From the NCBI GenBank assembly GCA_012934845.2, contig WNNJ02003838.1, positions 1 through 64,000 of the forward strand: a DNA stretch of 64,000 bases, given 5' to 3'. Source of the stretch: Pomphorhynchus laevis (Eukaryota > Acanthocephala > Palaeacanthocephala > Echinorhynchida > Pomphorhynchidae). Below are positions 12,794 through 27,700 of the stretch, piece by piece. The stretch's first letter is position 1. Each line of letters begins with the position of its first letter. Under the pieces are notes generated by a model. It was not told the DNA's origin. It searched no databases and worked only from the letters and a program-made list of their open reading frames with translations. The position numbers and the translations under genes are program-made.

Positions 12794-15700
12794 CTGTGAA
12801 TAAATAGTTGTGAATTAACGTTTTGTGAATAATATGAGAATTTTATGTAAAATTCAATTGTTCAAGAACCATAAATTTATTGTGACGTATTAATATGTCA
12901 TTATTGCAACGTAAACAATTTTAACTAATTGAAATTGTTTTAAATCTATTAAAATGACATGAATATTTGTTCTTTGAGAACAGAAGTGATGCAATATCAT
13001 CAGTACTTCTAGAAGTATAGAAATATTGCGATAACATTAACGCTACGACTATCTCAGCACCACAATTCTTTTGGTTTTCTATTAGAACTTTTCAATTAAT
13101 ATTTTATCCATAAATTTCAATACTCATATATCATCAATGTATCGAAACATATATTTCATATCTTTATATAATTTAGATTTATTTTTTAAACAGTTATGAA
13201 CAAATTCATATTCTATAAAGCTTAAAAATAAGTCAGCTATAATTGGGCTACTATTAACTTCCATTGGAACACCTTTTATTTGTCTAGATACAGATGCCCC
13301 TACTTTTAAATAATTTTATTTAAATTTGATTTTTATGTTCATATATAGATATATACCTTCTTTGTCATTAATTTTGGTTTTATTAAGAATGAGGCTACCT
13401 GGATAAATTTGTTCGCTTATTGAATAAAAATTGTTAGAGTTAAATACAAATATATCATCAATATATAGAAACATATGTTTCATATATTTATATAATTTAG
13501 ATTTACTTTTTAAACATTTATGAACAAATTCATATTCTATAAAGCTTAAAAATAAGTAGGCTATAATTATGTTACTATTACCTCCAATTAGAACATCTTT
13601 TATTTGTTTGAATATAGTTGTTAATTAGACAATAATTATACAATATTATTGTCTATATAGTTATATAGTTATGCAACTTAGCATATCAAAGTCTTCAATT
13701 TATTTTTGATGTTTTTGTACAGATGCGTTCTTTAGAAAAACTTCTTATATTTACATAAAGATTTTTCAGCTTATTATCTCTTAAAAGTTGTTTTAATATT
13801 TCTAATTGTTCATTTATATACATATCTTTTTTAATATTTTTAACTCTATTTTTCTTATTCTTTTTATCACCAGGACTTCTTGGTTTGCGTTTAACCGGAT
13901 TATTATAATATAGTTGTTTATTATCTATAATACTACTTCTGTCAATTCCTTGTACCACGTCATTCAATCCTAATGGGTACATGGAATTAAGCGTTTTAAT
14001 CCAAAAATCTTCTTTTTCTAATAGTTTTTGATTTAATATTGATATGTTTTCTTCGATAATATGTTCTAAACTGACCGATTTTTATCTAAAAAAGACTAAA
14101 ATTGCGCAATTCACGACTTAATTAGTAAACTTTATGACTCATTAACGAGTCATTAATTAACTTCGCAATTAATGACTGAATTCAAAGGCTAAATTCCAGT
14201 GCTTAGATTCTTCCATGTCTAATAGTTTTTGATTTAATATTGAAATGTTTTCTTCGATAATATGTTCTAAAATAAATAATTTACAGTTTTTAATATCATG
14301 TCCTATTAATCTCATATGTTTATGAAATATAGTTTGACTATTATGCTGTATATTATATATGTGTTGCCTAAACCTAGTTTTTAACATTTGATCTGTTTTT
14401 ATATTAACTTATTTTCTTCAATAATATGTTCTAAAATAAATAATTTGAATATTTAATAATTTATAATTTTATAATTAATAATTTTAATAATTTATCTTTT
14501 AAAGTGTTTTTACTTATTTTTGTCGTTAATGTTTCTTTGTTAATTTTTATTAAACAATAAACAATGTTATTGTTCCAAAAATCTTATTTTTCTAATAGTT
14601 TTTGATGATAATAATTAAGATGATAATTTGTTTTGTAAATCGTTAAAAATCGTTAAAAAGTAATTTTTATGATGAATTTATAAATTTATTTATAATAAAT
14701 TCAAATTCGTTCTAAGAAGATTATAAGGCAGGATAGATTGTAATCGGGTCTGGTGATCCAGTTATGGATGCTTAATTATCTATTTAATATTTGCTAGATC
14801 ACATAAGGTGACTTTCGAATTAAACACCAGCTACATAATCCTTTCTTCAAGAATTTTAATTTAATACATTCTGACTGCTAACGGCACCATTGCGACAGCC
14901 GTTTTTGTTTCGCCCGCTTTCTGACCCATTTTAGTAGCCCCGGATGATAATTAAGATATATTATTATTAAATTTCCGTTTTTTATTGCTTGAAAATATAA
15001 AACTTGTTTCTAAATGTCGCGACACAGTTTAGTTTACTAAGACTAAACGTTGAACGGGCCATCTAGCAGCAACTGTTTGTGGGTTGCACTGTGTTTAACC
15101 ATTGCACGATAGAAAATTATCTTAAAATATCGATATCTTACACCTCATACACTACGAAACCTAGCTATTGGTCATTAGCTGACCTTTTAAACTTAAAAAA
15201 ATTAATTTTAATAAAAAATAAATGATTTTTGTATTTTTACTATTTTATTTTACTATTCAGTAAGTGAATTATATTTTTTAACATTTTGATTTGAGTTTAA
15301 ACAGCACAGTAAACTTGATATTTTACTCATTATCGTGCAAAAGTCGTATTCAGTAAATAATATTTATCAAAATGAGTAATCGAAAATGGGCTCAATAATA
15401 TAGAATTGTGGTCGCACTTGAGTGACCTTTCAACTTGTAATAAAAGTGTGTATTTATACATCGTCAATATATAAATGCTGATGTAACATTATTTGTTCAT
15501 ACCACTTTTTTAACATTCTGTTATGTCTTTGTCAAAAGTATTCATTTTCATTAGTACATTGCACACAAGTAAATTTGCTCAAAATTATTAAACGATTAAT
15601 GAATAAATATTCCAGTGATGTTTAATAGAGAATATTACCTGAAAACCATTTGCTGATTAAGCGTTCATCACGATTTTCCAATGGTCTTCGATCACGGCAT

Positions 15701-18700
15701 ATCGCTCGTTCATAAACAATGCACTCTAATGGTGTACCTTCGTTAGCAATAACAGGCCGGTACTCAACACACACTTGATTGAGATTGTTTCTTTGTCGTA
15801 ATGTCATTGAACAAGAAGCTAATACAATACTAATTTAAGCTCTAATAATGGATTTGTTATCAAATATAAATACATTAGCATTTCATTTGAGTCTGAGGAA
15901 AACAGTTGTTTTTTGCTAACAAGCTTTCGATCGTTTCGATTCTTTTCAAGTTGCAATTGATGAGGATCTATACGATCGAAAGTTTTTTAACAAAATAAAA
16001 GTTTTTGAGTCTATAATAATTTTAGCAATATGCATAATTATCAAATATAAATTATTGAAATCAACTAATTAAATATTAATAATAATTAATTATTATTTAA
16101 TATTATAACTGACTGTTTTAAGTATTTGTGTAAGGGAGAAAGTGCGAAAGAATTAGTGTAAGCTAATGTGCGAAAGAACATTGAAACCGAAACTACACCT
16201 GCATAGACTGTGACGATAAACATTATTGGAGTAAATAATACAAAATCGGTAATCGAAGGACTAATTCAATGTGGTCCTTATTTATTATTTATTTGTACAA
16301 ATTTTTGTATTCTACTCCGAAATTCAGCAGAAATTCCAAAAATAAAATTATCTTTACGATGGTTGATTAGAAACCTCCGCAGTGAGCTATAAATAATTTT
16401 CTAACAGACATTTTGATGATACGAAAATATTTTCATAAATTTGGAGATTAATTTCAAAAGCTTTTGCGTATTTTAAAATATTTTTATGTTTATATATTAA
16501 TTAATATTTGTAAATAAAAAACATTAAAGAAATATGCTTTTCAAATATCTTTATATCTTTTGCGCGTTATGATTTTTGACATCAAAAGTCAGAACGAAAT
16601 GCCTTCTTTTAGAAACAAAGAATGTATAAAATGAAAAAATTCAAAATATATAAGCGATCACAACATCCAGAAAATACAAAATAAATAAGAGAAAAAGTGT
16701 TTATAAAAATATTTAGTTTATTTGTTCTTTCACTACCAGACCTGCATTCATTTAAAATTGTATCAGGTGGCTGCTAGGAAATACTACATTACTTGATTAT
16801 ACATTCTTACTTTCTCATAATACGATTGAATTTATTCAAGTCCTATCCGGAAGCTACGTTTATCGGAAGGATTAATCCAATGTGAAGTATTATAATAAAG
16901 GATTGAGGTAACTTTTATTTTAATCAAATATTTAATTGAATTTGAAAACAATGTAATTATGATTGCATCTTAAAAACGTGAATGTTGTATCATCAGCATA
17001 TATCATAAGAGGTTGCTCACGCTAAATGAATTATAAATTTATATAAATGTAATTGCGTATAACTGACGATTTCATGTCAATTTATTGACTAATCGTTCAA
17101 TCACATGAGCTTCAATAAATAAAGGTCAAATATCTCAGTCATTGATTGATTCTGAAAATTTGAGAATAATATAAACATATTGTTATTGCTAATAACAATA
17201 TTATTGTTATTCATATTGTTATTGATCGTTCGATATTCGCATTGCCGGCAAAACTAAGGGTTTGGGCTTTCGAGATCCTCAAATCAAGGCACTTACTCTA
17301 TTTGAACGATTCTGGTGGTCCCGAAATAGTGCAGATAGCACAAACTAATGTTTCGAGAGTCGTACGTGATGCAAACGAAAGAAAAGCGGTTTATCGAAAA
17401 TAACAAATCACTTTACATGTTTCAGATCAGGTCGCCTTGTCAATCGAATACGCTTCCGTACTCGGCGGCTCGAGCTGGTTGAACACACGTCCTCTCGCGA
17501 AACTAGGAATACACTTATCTACACGAGAATTTCATAATGCTTTGGCTGCGCGGTATAATTGGATACCCCGCAATATGTCCGACAAATGTTAATAGGGTGA
17601 TGCCATGAGTCTGTCACATGCACTGTCGTGCAGAAAGGGTGCGTTACCGACAATACGACACAATGAGATACGGGATATACTCGAAACTACGCTCAACGAT
17701 ATTTGCAGTGGTGCTGCGGTCGAGCATGAACTACAGCAAGTCGAAAACAACATACACTTCCAGAGAACTACAACAACACGACTATTACAAGCATGTCCAG
17801 ACATAGTGTACAGCGGCCTTTTTGGTGGTAGATTAGAGTGGACATTTATAGACGTCTCCATTTTCAATAATCATGCTCCCTCCTACCACGCAAAGTCTGT
17901 GCAATCAACATTCGAATATCACGAGCAAAGAAATAAGGCTGAATATGAGGAAAGGATCACTGACATCGAGCATGCGTCGTTCTACCCAGTTATATTCGCA
18001 ACTAACGGAGCAATCACACCTACTACCTGCATACTTCTGAAGACAATGGCGAAAAAGATTTCTCTCAAACACAAAAGAAGTTATGGAGAAGTCATAGCCG
18101 GAATACGATCAAGGTTGAGCATCGCCCTTGCACGAGCCGCATCATACTGTATCCGTGCACCCAGAAGAAAATGTGTGACAATACCGTTACGAGGAGATGG
18201 AAGCAGCAGTGCGGACATAATTTAAATATATATTTTACTCTTGATTTTCAAATGCTGGGGATGCGTGCCCATTAGAATTGTACATATAATAACTTATATT
18301 ATAAAAAACAATATCATTGTTAATATTTTTAATAATGATGATATATCCGCTGAACATATTAAAGGTATTTGGTCAGTCTCAATTTATTTTCTTGTGATGT
18401 TATTTAATCGGGTCTTGATAGAAGATTTTTCCCTGTATCGTGGAAGAAGGTGATTCTAAAAATACTCTTTAAGGATGGTAATGATCCTCGTAATCTAAAT
18501 AATTACAGTAGTATTGCAATACTAAGTCAACCAAATAAGTTATTTGCTACCATCATAAGCTGTAGACTCGCAGTTATGTATCAAACTTTCTCCAAATCGA
18601 GCAACATGGTTTTCTACCAGGTTTCTCTACCACAAATGCTGTCTCCATCTTAAGAAACGTTGTTCAAGAAGCTCGTACAAATCACCTTCCTTTATACGCT

Positions 18701-21700
18701 GTTTTCGTAGATTTTACAAATGTATTCGATAGCATTGTCGGAGACTTGCTTCTCTGAAAATAAATAAACGCACTTAGCCAAAATGAATATATTATACATG
18801 TACTACATCAGGTTCTCTCTCCTTACATTGTCCGAGTCTTTGATGGAATTAAATATTCAGATTGCTTTCAACAAATTAAGGGCGTTCCTCAGGGTGATCC
18901 TCTTAGCCCACTTTTGTTCAATCTTTTTGTATATGATCTGCCAACATGTATAAGTGAATCTAACTCTTGTTGTCTTTTATATTCAGATGATCTGGTTATA
19001 TATTCGTCAAAAATAGGCGATGCAAGTTCAGCATTGGTTAGACTCAAATTATATTGTATAGCTAATGGTTTGTAGGTTAATCTAGCGAAAGCAAAAGTGC
19101 TATAATTCCGGGGGTGGTAGGTTATCACGAAATGATTATTTTACCTATGACGGTATGTGTTTGCAAATGTGTACGCAATTTTGCTATATTGGCTTTAATG
19201 TGTCCTCTAAGTGGGGTTCTACAAAACATTTTGATATACTAGCTCGTAAGGTTGTTTTTTGTATGAGTTCGATCATCTTTTACGTTCAACAGACTACACT
19301 ACTGCCATGAAATAATTTCAAATGATGTATCTTCCAAAGTTACATATGGGCTATCGGCTATTTGGCAGGATTTTTCTATTCTGAATTTTGTGCAAATTGA
19401 TAGAATAAAATGGAATTTCCTTAAATTTTTCTTCTACTTGTCCCGCAAGGTTTCGTTTTCGAAATTAGCTTATCTTACTAGAGGGCAACGCTTGCCGTTT
19501 ATCCTGCAAAGATGTTTCTCCTCTATAGAGACGGCGGTGTTTCGTTCGCCTTTAACGAATTCGAAGCAACTCTTCCAATTTACGCCTACCGTTGAATTCC
19601 AGAACATTTGGAAGTTTGGTAGTCAAAAAAGCGAGCATGTATAATGAGATTTTCCCTTCACGGATTTCATGGATCAATCCACAAAAGCTTATTTCCATAA
19701 TCGTCAGAACACGACTCTATTACGTTATAAACAAGATTGTCGCGTATATAAGCAGCTACACCGCCACCTCTAGAGATTTTTCGATAACAGCAAACTATCG
19801 TATAATCGTGAATACCGACTTCAGAATCCAGAAAGCGAGCATGTATAATAAGATTTTCTCTTGACGGTTTTCTTGGAAAGTTTTGCTCAAATAGAATTAT
19901 GTGCCATACACCAGAATCCGCCTGTATTTGAAAATACTGTTTATGTATGTGGCAACAGCTCTTAAATGCATTTATTTGAAAACACTATCCCTATTGCAGC
20001 TTCAATGTGTCCTCTAAGTGGAGTTCTACAAAACATTGTGATATACTTGCTCGTAAGGTTGCTTTTTGTATGAGTTCGATTATCTTTTACGTTCAACAGA
20101 CTACGCTACTGCCATGAAATAATTTCAAATGATGATTATTCCAAGGATGATTATGCCTGTATTTGAAAATACTGTTTATGTATGTGCCAACAGCTCTTAA
20201 ATGCATTTATTTGAAAACACTATCCCTATTGCAGCTTAATGATCTGTGAATTAACATTATTAATTTGGTAGATGTTTGCCTATTAACGTTGTAATAACGG
20301 TTGATGTTGATCCTTCCTAATCGCCCGTGGCTGCAGAGGATAATTATTTTAAATAAATTATCTCAGATTTTCATTAAGATGACACCCAGAAACACTTAAA
20401 TAGTATAACCATAGGGACGACATTCCATGATCATGGAGATGCTGGGTATCGATCCCAGTACCTCCCGCATGCTAAGCGGGCGCTCTACCATCTGAGCTAC
20501 ATCCCCGAACACGTTTAATAATTTCTTAAAATATTAACAGTTAAACAATAATGTTAAAACAAATTTATTTGCAAAAATAAAATTTTAAATTATTTTTATA
20601 TTTTACAAACGCTATTTATATTATACCGTTGACTTTTATTATTTATCACTGACGAATATTAAACTGGACTATTTTAAATAAAAATACGATTGTTTTTAAT
20701 AAGTAGTGCTTTTCTTAGACATCGTTTTACTTCACATTTTTGGCCTGATAATTATGGATGATTCTATCCGCAAATAATAACATTTAATCTAAGACACGAT
20801 GGAATAGGAATAAATGACACAGCTGATTCCCCAGAATTGGAATTTACTACATCAATACAGATGTGCAGCCTTTAATCGATGGATTAATTTAAATAAATTG
20901 TCTCAGATTAAAAATAATCTGAAACAATTTAAAAATAATATTTTATAATTATTTAAAAATAATTAATTTAACTAAATAAAAATTAGTTAAAAAAGTAAGT
21001 TAATTTTTTAGTAATTTTTAAATAATTATAATGTTTTAAGCCGACTTAAAAGAGTTCGTAATTTTATTACTCAAATTAAAATTTAAGATAATCAAAATAA
21101 TTATAGCAATACTTTTAATTCCAGTATTTGTTATTATTAATATTATAAATATAATATAACTTAAAAAACCTAAAGATAAAATTAAAACAATTGGCTCGCT
21201 CCACTCTTCGCTCAGTTATTACTTAACGCTCGCTCCACTCTTCGATCCTGAATTCTATTTGAACTTATGCAAACTAACACAAACTATATACTAACGAAAA
21301 ACCATCCAACATTTGGTCCAACAATTCAGAGCAGGGGCTGCAAAAGTGCATCATCTACCCATAACTGTTTCAATTGATCAGCACCTAAATGCTTAAATCC
21401 GATCCTCCTCAGAATTTTCCCAATGACCTCAATCAGAGAGACGTAATAGTGAATCACAAAATTTGATGTCCTTACCTTGTTGTAATGCCTTAAAAGATTT
21501 TATTGTGAAATAAAAGGGATATTGACTACCGTGGGCATGACAATATCATACTTCAACTTGTTTTTGTTAGTTGTCAATTAATACTTCAAATGTTTTATCG
21601 AGAAAAGTGGGTGATCGTCGTAAACCATGTGAAAACGTTAACAAACATGTGAATAGTAACCATTTGTAGATGGGGTGTGCCATAATCAAGATCTCCTCAG

Positions 21701-24700
21701 CAGGACAAACTACAAAGTGACGGATACACAAAGACACAACAAGGTAATGTTCAAATTATAAAATTGGTGCAATTGAACAGGATTCGAAAGGCAACCAAAT
21801 TACTAAAGAATTAAGGTAAGCATTGATGCATACACAATGTTAATGATTAGTAGAAAATAAATATGTGCGTATAATGAACTGCACAAATTACATAAAATGT
21901 ATTGATTTCAGACAAAAATTATTATTTAACGTAATCTCAGCCTAAAAGTTGAAATCTTGATAAACCCGGATGGCATTAATTTAATAATGATTCCAGAAAG
22001 ATTTAAAACAAGTTTAAACAGCAAATTTTCGGTAACAAACTGTTACCATCGTCAGACTGAACACAAAATTTGTGATAACTGGGCTAAAATTAAACGTGGT
22101 ATCGAGTCGTTAAATAATAATTGCACATTTTGTAGGCAAGTAGAAAATAAACTCTTAAATTTCGCACTAGAGACATCGGTTAATGAACTTAAACATAGCC
22201 AAAAAAACTGTCTACATTTGGCATTTGAAATGATTCTCTGCTAAGGATACTTATTTGTATTATGATTTGATAAGACAGGTGGAAGAACGCTGTATGAAAG
22301 CATTAGAACGAATACGAGATTGATACATACACAAAATTTACAAGATGATTCACAAAGATTCTGCTAACCGCCTGCATTTAAATGCTATTGATTATAAATA
22401 CCTGTACAGTTTGTATAATAAGGACGTAGGCTTGTCTGCCATATATAGTAGCCACAATATCGTAGCGAGTAGTTCACTGCGGAGGCAACTTTACGAAAAT
22501 AAAATCTATTAAGAAAATAAAGTCTATTTTTCATTCCTTTTATCGCCATGACTTCTTAATTGGCGTCTAACAGGATTATTATAATATAGTTGTTTAATAT
22601 GTATTATACTACTTCTGCCAATTCCTTGTACCACGTCATTAAATCCTAATGGGTACATGGAATTAAGCGATTTAATCCAAAAATCTTCTTTTTCTAATAG
22701 TTTTTGATTTAATATTGAAATGTTTTCTTCGATAATATGTATTATATTTTAGCAGTAGCTGCTGTAATAAGATACTTAAAAAACGTTTTCTTTTTTTGAC
22801 AAAACTCCGAATAAATTTGCTTGGTTTAAATTTATACAGAATCTGTTCAGCAAAAAATTGATTATTAAATGATAACATCTTGAACTAAACTTTCAGTCAA
22901 TGAAAAATAACTTACCTAAAGGTTTATTAATTTTATTGCTGTCTGTATTTTTATTTTGCTTCGATAAAGCTGAAACCTGTTTTTCCCCATTCTTTGCTTT
23001 GATACCCTTCATTTTGCCGGGATATGTTCTTCGAGTAACCTTAATATTGGATTTCATATGATTGCTTGCAATTTTAGGTTTCTGTGAATGCGGTAAGTGA
23101 TTTTCACAAAGACTATCGCTTCGTAGACTTTTCAACACATTAATGTAAGAAGATAACAGCTTATTAGTATTAGGTTGATGCGATCTGTCAGTTTTCGAAT
23201 CTTGAGGCAATTCAGATAATTTTAGTTTTGATGATTTTGTTATGTGTTCATCATCTTCTACTACTTGTAACGTCTTTTCACTATCTGAATCGATTGACTG
23301 AATGTTTGAAACAGTTGAAAGAGCGCGCGCACAATCTAAATATGAAATATTAAAATACATTATAAAAATAATTGTTAAAAATAACTATCATAAAACTACA
23401 CTATAAAGACCTGATGAGTTAACATAACGCGATAAATTTTTTGATAATTGAGATGCTCTCGATTTCGAGGAAGGAATGCTATGACTATTATGATTTAATC
23501 TTGTTTGAAAGTTTTCCATTTCAGAATCGATGGATCGAGTTCTCGATATTGTTTCGAGTACTTGTTTACAAACTAAAGATCAACATTAAAGCAAGCATTA
23601 AATTTTTCATTACAAATGTTTACAAATAAAAATCTTTAATCAAATAGGCTTCGACAAGTGATGAGGCTTTGCAGTGAATTTTGCGACGATAGAGTAAATT
23701 TCGAAGAACCACTTACTCGAACATCGTCATCAACTATTTAAACCGTTTCTTAACTGTTGGAATCAATTGATTGAGCTTTTTTATGATTAAGAGAACGCAT
23801 ATAAATGATTAAAAGACGATAAATAAAGCATTAAGTCGGTTTTTACGCATCAAAATATAAGTGATCACTGTGATTTTAATTAATTACAGTTTAATCACAA
23901 ATAAAAGTAGTATAATAATATTGCTATTGATATTGCCGTTCGTAAAATATTTGTGAATATGAGAGATTTGCTCTGTCTAAAGATTGAAAAAAAATTTCAT
24001 TTGCTGGGTATGGATTTCAAATTCAATAAAGAAAAGATCAACCAGCATGTCTCATTCTAAATCAAAAATTTATAATAGGAAAATAAGTTAATGATGCTGA
24101 TTTAGAAATTTAATTAGTCTGTTACAAAATAATTAATGATTTAAACATCATCAAACACAAATATCATGCCGCCACCAACAAATACATAAATCAAAAATGA
24201 TAAGATTAACACAAACAAACTTACTGCCTTTCTTTTCATTATTGGAAAAACTGCATTCACTGTTTTTACCGTGTGATTTTTCGCCCTTCAAGAAATTAAG
24301 AATTTAATGTAAGAAATTACGAATTTCTTACAGAAGAATATCCAAATAATAAATAGAGAACACGATAAAATTTATTAATTAATTAAAGATGACCATAGAG
24401 AACAAAACTCAACTAACAGCTTACTAATGGTAAACTTAAAGAAACTATCGAATTTCATCTTATGATATCGCAGCTAATTGAAAATATAAACTGATTCTTA
24501 AAAATCATTTCACTTTTAGAAATGATTTCAATTAAATTTACAAAATGACACTTATTTCATTCAATCTCATTGTCAATAGAGCAGACGAGTCGAGTGATCG
24601 TCAGCAAACATTAAAGAACCGAAAAGTAAAACGAAAGTACTGGATCATTAGCTAATGATTTGGTCCACATCAGCCATCATAAGCTTATGTGGATTACATC

Positions 24701-27700
24701 ATTAGCTAATGATAGCTAATGATGGCTGATCAGTCATTATTAATGATGACTGATTTCAACATCAGTCATCCGTTGTTTTTAAGTCAACATCAGTCCGCTA
24801 ATGTAGCGGACTGATATTTGTTTAAAAACATAAGATTGATGCTACGTTCAGAATTAAAACAAGTATATTAAGTTAAAATTAAGAAACGAACAATGGATGA
24901 CTAGTTTGAAAATTGCAGGTAATTGAAAATATAGACTAGTTCTTAAATTGAAGGTTAGACTTTTCTCTATAAACGCTGATTTAATTTCAATTTGCAAAAG
25001 TAAAATCAATTGTATTTTGTTCGATTAAATTGTCAATACAACCAAAGAGTTGAAAGATCTTTAGTTAACATTAAAAGGACCAAAACGTAAAATGCAGGTA
25101 TTGGAATAAAATATCAATCCAGAATTTAGAAATAATTTTGCCGTTTACAGATTAACTCAAAAAAATTGTATTTTACAAAATTATATTGAATTATCACAAA
25201 ACCATGTATCCAATAATAATAGAGAATCTTAGAAATTCTACACAAAAATGAGTAACATATGATTAGCTATATCTTCGTAACTCTATTTTAAGTTAACTCA
25301 ATCAATAGATCATGTGTTTGATTTAATTCCGTTACATTTAATCGTGTAATCACAATAGGATATTGCTTAATCAAACAGTTACAGAATTCTAAAATCGTTA
25401 AAAAGTTAATATGGCTCATTCTCTAAATATACGTTCAATTTCATACAATGAGGAAATAATATATTACGATTATTGCAAAAAAATGAAGAATTAACAAATT
25501 CTAATTCAAAATTATAGAGTATTGCAGCAATAAAACAAATGCATCAACGTTAATGGGCATAAGTAAATCGATAATCCTCTTAAGGCTGTGTAAATTGCTA
25601 AGCAACAATCCATTATCACATAAAACAATGTCGTTGTTTCGCAAATACCAATGTATTTAACATTATTTTTATTTTATGAATCAATTACCTCGTCACTTGT
25701 TAATTGCCTGGTTGTCGATAAACTAGGAGACCTAACAGAAATTTTTAATTCTAAATTATATAACAGAAACCTTACTAGAAACCTATTTGATATAGATGAA
25801 ACTCACTAGATGCGGTGGAAATCGCTTTCTTGTTACGTTTCGGACGTTGTAAAACGTATTTTGGTAAAGCGTTTGCAGATTCGTCATCAGAACTTGAAAT
25901 AAATCGCCTGCTTACAGACTTTTGAACCTGAACAATAGTGAGTTTTTTGAAATAAAACTTTCAGCAAAGAATTGTTGTTAATTTTGAATTAACAATTCGG
26001 CAATGTATCGAACTTCTAACATTTTATTTTACATAAAAAATTAGATTTTACATATGAAATTACAGTAAGATTTGCCAAATATTTAATAAACAATTAAGCA
26101 ATGTATCGAACGTTAAGATTATGAGCTACTAAAAACATATTTTTATTATATTTTAATGAAAATATAATATTATAATATTATATTGTCATTACATATGAAA
26201 TAACAGTCAAAAACATATTTAAACTCAAGCATATATTTAAAGCTATTAACCTATTTTTTAAATTGTATCGTTTAAATATTAAAAGTATATAAAAATCATA
26301 TATGTTATGTATTACAATAGTATGTTATAATAATATATAATATTATATACTATTATATTGTTATAGTAATTACATTATTCATGTTTTTATATCCAAATAT
26401 TAGTTAATATACCTTTAAATAGTAATAATCATATCTGTTTTACAATTTTATAAATCTGCTCTGACCATCGGAAACTCGCCAATGCAGTGTAACAGTCAAA
26501 AAATAATAAGATAATGTATCTGTTTACATGAAGATACCGATTTACATTCGCAGAAAAATTTACCTTTTAGGAATTTTATACAATTGTAAATTTAAAATTT
26601 GTAAATTTTAAATTTGTAAATGTTAAATACTATTGTATTGCAATATTGCGTCAGTGAAGCATGATGAAAAAAGATTAGAATAAAACGAAAACGATGTTCC
26701 TAATCAATGTTCCAGATCAATACCAATTTGGCAACAAGTATCGAACAAATCCAGAATAATGTAAATATAATAATATTATATAATATAAATAATATTGGCA
26801 ATAATAATTTTAATAATATTACTACAAATCAAGAATAATGGCATCAAAATGTAAATGTCAACAATGCCATCACTATTATTGTCCCTATTATTTGATGGGA
26901 CACTATTGTGTCCCATCACTATTATTGTCAATATCATTATTCATTGATAAAAAAAACCATCATCTTTATCTAGATTGTTTTAATATAAATCAATTTCAAA
27001 AGAAATATTTCAAGGGAGATCAATGAAGTTTATTTCTTGATCGCAATCTAGCATGCTCTTCTCGATATATGATGCGTTGCCGCGTTAAACTGCCACACTT
27101 AGTCTTTGGAATAGAAAAGACGCCGATCGACGTTCGTCGGTAATCCTATTCAATCGCCTGCCAAGTTCATCCAGAAATTTAGTAATGTACGGGACGATCG
27201 CACCTAAGGACTCTATTACCACCGGTTTGAAAACATATGTCCTTTCGTCGATACATGAATATTTCCTTCGTTTTTAACTTCAGCTGTGGCTGTCGCAGTG
27301 CCTGCGCTGTATGTGACCATGTGTTGGTAATTCTTGGCCAAGGTGTTCGCACGTGATATACCAGACTAGCCAGTTGCCTCTAGACCAGGGAACCAACGTG
27401 CACCGTCGAGACGCTTTTCATCATTTCGACAAATACCGCTATGTTCCAACTGATTTGGGAAATCGGCTGTCACTAGAACCATGTCGATAATTCCGTTCAC
27501 CTCGCTGTGACGTTTATGACGAGGTATCTTGCGTGGGCAGTCAAGGCCATGTGAATCCATAACGTAGTCGTTACGCCGCATTTACAAGTATAGGGCTAAA
27601 GGAAGCAAATTCCAAGTCTCAGTGCAATTAATATTGAGAAGCTACGGTCGTTCATTCTTGACCCCACTGCAGTAATGGGTAGAGAGTTGTGGAATTCTCC

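Noticed and set aside
17605-18225. 206-codon open frame as a host gene
   Set aside because: Its motifs recur in broken copies at 6.7 and 9.6 kb and fit the C-terminus of a retroelement; it is a transposon remnant.
25807-25807. Strong-looking donor A/GTGAGT for the cassette exon
   Set aside because: It leaves phase 1, which gives immediate stops in the following 43-nt exon. The GA/GTTTCA donor four bases downstream keeps the frame, although it is weaker; transcripts are needed to settle this.
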